Positions 39,901-48,700 of a stretch of 64,000 nt of DNA are shown here, piece by piece. The notes beneath the pieces are model-generated. The model worked only from the letters and a program-made list of their open reading frames with translations, searched no databases and was not told the DNA's origin. Location of the stretch: positions 57,026,603 through 57,090,602 of the forward strand of contig JAVIAB010000059.1 in NCBI GenBank assembly GCA_032433765.1, given 5' to 3'. The translations under genes and the position numbers were made by a program. Each line of letters begins with the position of its first letter. The first letter of the stretch is position 1. This DNA is from Megaustenia siamemsis. Taxonomy: Eukaryota > Mollusca > Gastropoda > Stylommatophora > Ariophantidae.

Positions 39901-42652
39901 CGCTGCTCCCTTATATCACTATTTAGACTGTATGTACTGGAGGTGTAGATTGACATTGCCAGAAGACAGCAATATTCTGGACAAATTTCATGGATTGTCA
40001 GCCAACATTGAACTGCCACAGTTGCTGTGTGTGATGATGAACATTTTGAGAAGGTGAGATCTCCTATGGATATGTCCAGGTTGCAGTGATAATGATTGTA
40101 ACATAACTATTCTGTGAATACAAGAACAGGATGTTTATTTTTGCTTTCAATTTGTTAATAATTTATTCATAGTTCTCATTATATCCATTAAAAAATCACC
40201 ACCTTCTCATAGGAAGCGAAAGTGCGCCTCACAGCAACAGAGCTGGAAGTTGTCAGTGACCCACAGCTAATGGCTTGAACCAGAACCATCCAGATCCTGC
40301 TCCACCTCTCCGTGGTGCCTCCAGTAACAGACTAACCTGTCTAGTCTGGCCAAGCAAGTAGAGATTGAAGAGGGAAGACAACTCAAAAATGTCATGTTGA
40401 AGGCAGATGTTTTTGGCTGAAAGGTGCAAATATCACAGTTATACTACAAACCACAACACAGCGCAGAAATGCCCACTTAACATCCTTTTAAGGGCAGATG
40501 ATTAAGAGGTGTACTCCTTTAGTCATCGGGCGAACGCAAGCAAGCATGTCACCCCTACCTTTCACATAATTACATTTTTGTCAGTAAAAACTACTTGTTC
40601 AGTTCACACTAAGAGGTCTGTGAAATGCTCCCATTTCTCTCCTCAGTACTCATTTGAAAGCATTTTTCGTAGTCTTCATTTTGCTCTCATGGACAACTGT
40701 TGCAGAGAGTTCCTCTTCGTTTCTGACTTCTTTATGGTCACTGGTGCTGGAGCACAGAACTTGTTTGAAGCAATTATGGGAAAAACATTGACACTATTTT
40801 TGGTAAGTCTGTAAAGACAGGTGAACATTTTTTTGGTAAAACTAATAATTTTGAAACATGTTTGTGGTAAGTCTAAAATTGGGAAAAAATTATTTTGTTA
40901 TGTCTATAATAATGGGGAAATGTGGTTACTTTGTAAGTCTAATTTAGGAAGTCATGGTTTTGGTAAGTCTGTAGTAAATTAGAAAATACTATTTAAATTA
41001 GAAATAATGGGAAAATTATATTCTTTAAAGATTGCTATAGTAAGGGTAAGGAAATGTTATTGTTAGAATGCCTTAAAGGGAAAACATTAGTATAACGTTT
41101 AATAGGAATACACATGAGAAATCATGGAAGTAACAAAGTAGCAAAGATCTGTTAGTTATAATAAAGACTAGCATGTTTCAGCTTTATGAACAAGACAAAG
41201 AACAAACTTTTTGACAAAAAGGACTTCAACTGAGAAGGAAACAAATACCATTATGTAAGCATGCTCAAAATGAGACACCATATAGCAACAAAAAATGTAA
41301 GAAGAGAGTTCTAAAAAACAGTTCTAGAAAAGATACCGGAACATGCACGTAAAATGTAAAGAAAAGCACATTAAGTATAGTTAAAGAAAAGAATACTCTG
41401 GCCACTGTTTAGGTTTATTGTGACTTTTAAATATTTGTATTCTGTTTTGGCCCCAGTTGTAGACTGCAGTTGGGTGTATTAGGTTTGAAAGTTCCAGATA
41501 TTACAGCTTGCCTGTAATATAATAACTGCATCCATATAGCACCATTTTAAGAGCAGATAATGAAGAGGATTAACTAATGAATGGACACAGAACAAGTAAA
41601 GGTTACCCCCACACCTTGGTAATCAAAGAGGCAATATGGTGTTAGTGACCATATATTTCATGACCGATGGCACATTTTTGGGTGATATGGTCAGTATCAT
41701 GCTAAGCCATCTTTCCTTCCAAGAAAATTCTCCGGTACCCATTTTTAGAGGCTGGTTTTAACCCTATAGCCTTGTTGGTCTGGAAAAAAAAATCTGCCGT
41801 TTCTGGGAATTGAACTTGAACCCTTATGGTTATGGTTATGGTTATGGAAGGCCCCAGTATCACTGCAAACGAAATAAAATCCATAATTGCTCAACCACCC
41901 GTGCCAGTGGAATCATCCGAATTACTAACTCATCTCCCAAACAAAGAAAGGTAGCTGTAGTCCCCATCATAGCAGTCTCAGCACACGCCAAAAGACATAA
42001 GGTGAAACCGCACAGAATGTGATCCCTTCTGATCATAAAGCAAGCGCACTAACCTCTTAACCACTTACGCTGCAAATGCTAAGTAAAGCAGAAGCTCTGT
42101 TCAATTAATACAAGAACCCTCCTTTATTGTTTAATACAAATTAGTGTTAAGTCATGTAGACATTCTGAATTCCCTCAGGGACGTTGGATTATAAACCAAC
42201 TCAAGTCGTGGCTCTGAGTCTACAACCATGAACAGACAACATGAATACCATGTTGAAGTGGGAGATCCCAGACAGGAGCATTACACAAGGAGGGAGCCAG
42301 AGATTGTCTGTCAATCAACACAACACTGATGTCATTATTTGCTGCACATTAAGGGATATACTTCAGAGGAGATGTGAGAACTTATAGACTTGTTGGTTAT
42401 GTTTAGTGAGCTGAACTAGACTAAATTAGTATCAGATTAGTGTCATTTGTTTTCACTGAAATAACTAAATTACAAATATATTTCCCACCAGAAACTTGTT
42501 GAGGACAGTGTTCAGGACTGCTATGATTCCATTGGTATCTTCCTGTCTGCCCACATTGTTTACAGATATCAAAGCATTATGACCAAGAGAAACATTCCCT
42601 CTTTAGACAGGTATTTTGATGTGCTCATTATTGTTTTAGGTCTTCTTTAACA

Positions 42653-42737
<85 letters not shown>

Positions 42738-45700
42738 TCCTTCACTTGCTATTGTAGCCATTTGGGTGTGGAGGTGAGATACAAAGTTCTGGTTCTCACC
42801 CTTTTGATGACTTTACTCATTGTCAGTTGGTGTTTTTGTAGCGCTTTTATTATGTTGTCTGTCCATCTTACTCTGGGTCTGCCTCTTGCTCTTCTGCTCT
42901 CTCCTCTTTTAATATATGCTTTGTATGGTAGAGAATTGCATGGTATTCGACAACCAGATGGACAAACCACTTTATTTATTGTTTCTGTATGTAACTTAGG
43001 ATTAGTCCAGTGCCTACTCTTTCCCATATTATGTCATTTCACATGATTCTATATTTTCTGGTCCCTCCAAGAGCTTTTCTCCGACATCTCATCTCTGTGG
43101 TGACAAGCTTACTTTTATGTTTAGTTGTACGTCTTCTTTAACAATAGCTGTATATAGTATTCTTTTGAAAGCTCTCAATGATTTTGTATATGTGTTATCA
43201 ATATGGCTGTCAGGACACCCTCTTCTGATTGCAATAATTTGAAATACAATATCACATGAATAGAAATGGCAACCTGGAAGGGTTGTACTATGTGCGTGCA
43301 CAGCTACTAAGCTATTTGAAATCCCTTTAAAAATGGTCATTGAGTGTATTAGAGGTCAGCTTACTAGATTTTCAGAAATGACATTGAGACAATTACCAAC
43401 ATGACAGTGCCCCATGCTTTTGCTGTTCCACTTCAGGATAATGTCTGCTTCAACATGTATTCTCCAGGTACTGGGACACTATTCTGAATCACCTGTGGCC
43501 CCGATTTGAGTACATTGTCTCCATGAATATACAAAGTGTCAGGGAATGTGAGCCAAATAAGCTGGGACATATTGACAACAGACCTCACTATGTAAGTCCA
43601 TTTTTTAAATTTATTTTAAAGATGCCTGTGTAAATAACCAAAATGGTTTAGGAAAATCCTTGAATTAAAGGCATAAGCTTTATCAGGATCCAATAAGTGT
43701 CCAGGTATATAGAAATATTTCTTTTCTTTTTTTTTTAATTGAGAAAATCAAGACTATAAGGGGTCAGCAACAATCACCATCAAGTGCCATTAATAATAGG
43801 CACTCATGTTTCTCTATATTTTCCTGTCAGCTGCATTACTTATCCTTTCCGCTGTTGATTATTTTCTAATTCAAGTTGTTCAACAAGTCAGCATTTTCTC
43901 CCTCTGTATCGTCTTCTTTCAGTTTTTTTCCTGTTGCAATGTTTTCATGCATTTGATAAAGTAAAACATGTGGAATTAATCAATATGCTGGAGAAGTTAA
44001 ACGTTGATGGCAAGGATCTGCGAATCAGAAAAAAAACAGGTCCTGGCAACAAACAGCAGCCATAAGAATTAACAACCAAACAGGACATTTCCAATATATA
44101 AAACAAGGAGTCAGACTGTGTAAAGAGTCAGTAGGCTTTGTTCTGTCACCGGATTTGTTTTCACTTTACATACAAAAAGTCTCAGTCTGGGCAAATGGTT
44201 GTTTAGTTTGTTGTCTCCTGTTTGGAGGTGAAGATTTCCCATAGAGATTGAATAGCTCATCCAGAATAGAACCTTATGATGAGGTGCACTATGAGACCTG
44301 ATTGACATCTCATGATGCTGGTAGGATGTAGAGATCTAAGAAGAAAAATAAAGATAATTTGAGAAATTATTTCATGAAACATAGTTATAGTTGACTACAG
44401 CATAATTCATTGATGAAATTATTTCATTAAACATGGTTGGAGTTGACTACAGCATAATTTAATGATTAAATTATTTCATTAAACATGGTTGGAGTTGACT
44501 ACAGCATAATTCAATGATGAAATTATTTCATTAAACATGGTTGGAGTTGACTACAGCATAATTCATTGATGAAATTATTTCATTAAACATGGTTGGAGTT
44601 GACTACAACATAATTCATTGATGAAATTATTTCACAGATCACCCGTAGATTTGCAGAGTTTTCTGCCGCCATAGTGGGTATTAGTGCGACATTCCCCAAC
44701 GAGCAAGTCAACCGGGTCCTAGGACAGCTACAGGCTGAAGTGGAGAACTTTATTCTAAAAATGGCTGCTGAGTTCCCGCAGCGCAAGGAGCAGCTCATAT
44801 TTCTCATCAACAATTATGACATGATGTTGGGTGTCCTGGTGGTAAGTTTGTCACATTTAGTTAACCTGCTTTGTTATGTTTGTCACATTTAGTTAACCTG
44901 TTTTGTTATGTTTGTCACATTTAGTTAACCTGTTTTGTTATGTTTGTCATATTTAGTTAACCTGTTTTGTTAATCTATGTTATTGCTATAGATAATCTCA
45001 TTAATACACACAACATTAAGTTAGTGATGCAATGGATCTCAGGACACTCTAATACACCAGGAAATTTAAAAAAGATATATTTTCTAAGAGAGGTTCCAGA
45101 TAGACACAGTTTCACACCCTCTCCACATTAAACACAGCCAAATAAATTATAAACGTCAACAGTAAAAAAAGAGAGGCTGAATGGACGGACCATGGGGAAA
45201 AACAAAGCTTCACCTTTTTTTGACTGTCCAAAGCTCACTGACATCAGAGCAACTCTACTTCTTCCTCAAACACCTGGTAAGTGAAATACCTTGTATTGAA
45301 TCACAAGGCAACTTTGAAATACCCGCAAATATCATTATATGGTATTTGGCCGAAGGGTGTCAGCTCTCAGGCCGCTGGAACCATAGCAACAACAACCTGT
45401 GTTATTCTATATTTATGTTTGCCTCTCATCTCGGAAGTTTCCTTCTATAGTAAACATTCAATTATTTATTATAATCATTTTCAGTCTGACTACTGGAAAC
45501 TATTGTACATGTTGTCATGTCCCTTGATGTGTATTTACAACACAACTATTTCATTCTATCTATCTATCTATTGACCTTTCGAGCCATAGCCAACCTCATA
45601 GGGCGCAGACCAAGATACTCCTTCTCTTATCCAAATTTTTGTTCTAGCAGTTTTCAATTCTTTTAAAGATATTTTATCAAATCTCGCCATTTGTCTCTGT

Positions 45701-48700
45701 TCTGTGCAAGCTGCTCTATCTCATTGAGGGAGCCGAATCCTGCTGCTCTTGCCGCTCTCATCAATGTTCTTCTCAGTGTCTCTCTGGATCTTCCTCTTTT
45801 CCTCTTACCTGTTGTTTCCCATATGATGGCTTGCTTTGCTATTCGGTTATTATCTCTTCTCATCACATGTCCAACATATGACCATCGTCTTTTCTTTATT
45901 ACTGAAGATATTAGTGGTTGATTGGCGATTTCTCTAATTTTCTCGTTTGTTTTGAATTCGTTCCACGCTCTACCAAGTATTTTCCTTAGACATTTATTTT
46001 CGAATGCGTTCAACTTTGTTTCTGTATCTCTTGTTGTTTTCCAGCTTTCACACGCACACGTAAGAGTTCATTCTGTGGAGCCTATATCTCTGAATTGGTG
46101 TTGCAATCCAAGATTCTAGTCACATGACAATAATGTTGACCAGCAAGTTATCATTTTTTGGGGATAACAAGATAGCAATGTACTGAAATACAGGTCTCTC
46201 TTGTGGCATCAATGGACATGGCTTCAAACTCTAGTCCATCTTTGGTTTTGTTTTCTAATGTTGTTTGTGGATTTTCTGAGCTTTTTAGAAATACCTTTTT
46301 GTAATACCTCTATATGGTTGAGCAATAAAATGCTTTGGTCTGAATCAACAGGAAAGAACGACTGATGACTGCAAGGAAGCTGAGATGTATCGAGACCTGC
46401 TTGCTGCTCGTACCCAGGAGTTTGTGGAGGAGATCTTAGCACCTCACTTTGGTGGTCTCATCACATTTGTCAAGGACTGTGAGGTGTACATTGAAAGAGG
46501 TCATGGAGACAAACTTCAGACTGAGGAAAGTAAGTAGAATGCTGTGAAAGTATTACTTTAGTCTCACATAACAGGAATGCTAGAGATAACCCTAATTGTT
46601 CTAAAATCAGCTTATAAAGAATGGTTGAATGTGGTGCCATGTAGGGCAACAGTTGGAAAAGCATCCACAGCAGAAAAGAATGCAACATGGTCAATAAATG
46701 CAGGACAAAAACAATCAGTAGACAAACACTTTGATGATTGCTGGAACGGTCGCCAGAACGGATATGGGAATGCAGTGACATCAATTCGAACTAAAGACTA
46801 AAGCCAGTCTTGCCCAATAGTAGGAAGTCTTCATATGGACTTTCAACAGCAGTGTATTTCTTACCAGGTTTGTGAATCTGCATTGTCTTGTCTTTGAAAA
46901 TCTGTAAGAAGAAAGACAATACCATGTTTCTCCATTGGACCTAACATTGGTCCACACTTGTATCAGGATACAAAAAAACCACCACATGGAATTAGCAAAT
47001 TCAGCTCTATTGATGTACAACATCATGATGGGAACAAATAAATTTTTAAACATCCATAAGAAGAAAATACGTTATTTTTAAAAAATATGTTACTACTTAT
47101 GATCCCTATTTACCAACTTATATTTATAATTACAGCATCGTCATCATCATGTGCCGTACCTGTTAGCGTTGGCGATCATGTCTTTCCACGATCTTCTATC
47201 TACAGTGCATCATATGAGTTCTGTTGTTGACTGTTTTCCATGCCATGACACCAAGCTATCCAGTATTTTCTTTCTTTGTCGTCCGCGATCTCTCTTTCCT
47301 TTTATTTTGCCAGTTGTAACCAAGTATTCCAACTTTCCTCTTCTCATGATGTGCCCGAAAAATGTTGATTGCTTCTTTCTGATGTTTTTTAAGAGCTCCC
47401 TTTTTGTGTTGGCCTCTTTGAGAACTTTCTCATTGGTCTTTTTAGCTGTCCAGGGAACTTTCAACATTCTTCTGAGAAATCTCATCTCTGTGGCTTCTAA
47501 TCATCTTTTCATTTGTTTGTCTGTTGTCCACGATTCGCTTCTATAGGTCAGAATTGGTTATATATAGCATCTATGAACTCTCTTTCTCATTTCTATTGAC
47601 ATATAATTACAGCAGCAGTACTATTATTTGCCTGTTCTCTACTTATATTTCTACTACTTCTGTCAGACACACTACCGTCCTGTCAATCCTCGTACATCGC
47701 ATATCAGCTTTATAGCAGTACTACTTATTTATCTTCATTCCTTCATCTAAATGAACTTGATTGTTTTAGAGCTTTAACTTGATTGTTTCAAAGAGGTTAA
47801 CTTGATAGTTTCAAAGAGGTTAATTTGATTGTTTCAAAGAGATTAATTTGATTGTTCAAAGAGGTTAACTTGATTGTTTCAAAGAGATTAATTTGATTGT
47901 TTCAAAGAGGTTAACTTGATTGTTTCAAAGAGATTAATTTGATTGTTTCAAAGAGGTTAACTTGATTGTTTCAAAGAGGTTAACATGATTGTTTTAGAGC
48001 TTTAACTTGATTGTTTCAAAGAGATTAATTTGATTGTTTCAAAGAGATTAATTTGATTGTTTCAGAGAGGTTAATTTGATTGTTTCAGAGAGAGTACAAC
48101 AGATTGTGAGAGGTTTCAACAATGACTGGAAGCGGGCACTAGAAAACATCAACCAGGATGTCATGAGAGCATTCACAAATTTCAAAAATGGGACCCAGAT
48201 TTTGCAGGTTTGTTTCACACTAGACTTGTCTAATTAGTTAGTTGCATGTTAGACAAATCTTTGTGCTCAGATTCTTTCATCAGTTTAGCCCATTGTGTGT
48301 TACCAGATGTATCTACAAAATTGTAGTTACTATCTATCTATCTATTGACCTTTCAAGCCGTAGCCCATAGGGCATAGACCAAGATACTGCTTCTCTTATC
48401 TAAATTTTTGTTCTAGCAGTTTTCAATTCTTTTAAAGATATTTTATCAAATCTTGCCATTTGTCTCTGTTCTAGTAGTTACTAGACTGAACAAATAGTTG
48501 CACAACCTTTTACTATCTACTGATACAAGTCACTAGGAGAATGACGTCAGGGACGCACCAAAATGGCAGCTTATTTATAATCGAGCTATGGACTAAGCAA
48601 TGTTTACATTGAACAACACGAGATATGATATTGCTGCGAGTTGGCAGATTTTTGAAAATGTTTTCAAGGGTTTGAACATAAATGTTTGTTCACAGTTCGT

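Larger units (their letters stand above)
38441..40646. other. VPS52 intron between exons 6 and 7
   Basis: GT-AG (GTACTT ... CTCCTCAG). Holds a repeat copy (38925-39055), a 21-22-bp array (39335-39500) and a full-length SINE (39641-39922). Stretches 38441-38920, 39056-39330 and 39930-40640 show nothing specific beyond weak repeat similarity at 39955-40110. Confidence 0.8.
40803..42491. other. VPS52 intron between exons 7 and 8
   Basis: GT-AG. The first 170 bases contain repeated copies of the donor GTAAGTCT. Further on are a decayed SINE (41625-41830), a partial GGTTATG repeat (41820-42022) and a decayed LINE tail (42350-42430). The 41080-41600 stretch holds nothing I recognise. Confidence 0.8.
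42611..43467. other. VPS52 intron between exons 8 and 9
   Basis: GT-AG. Contains a (CTTT)n microsatellite (42655-42739) directly followed by an antisense LINE 3' end (42745-43080). Nothing specific in 43085-43460. Confidence 0.8.
43592..44637. other. VPS52 intron between exons 9 and 10
   Basis: GT-AG. Holds an RT fragment (43945-44185) and the 52-bp array (44370-44637) that runs into the acceptor. Nothing specific in 43600-43940. Confidence 0.8.
44842..46351. other. VPS52 intron between exons 10 and 11
   Basis: GT-AG. Begins with a 32-bp array at the donor and contains the antisense GATA-tailed LINE end (45555-46085). Nothing specific in 44980-45550 or 46090-46340. Confidence 0.8.

Noticed and set aside
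39955..40110. Third copy of the 33210/38925 repeat
   Set aside because: A few shared short strings only; similarity is too weak to call.
46570..47050. Transposase-like stretch (possible piggyBac core) on either strand
   Set aside because: Some phrases look transposase-like, but no ordered set of motifs, ends or TTAA sites could be shown.
47757..48088. CRISPR-like array
   Set aside because: 23-bp units are head to tail without spacers and merge into a splice acceptor.
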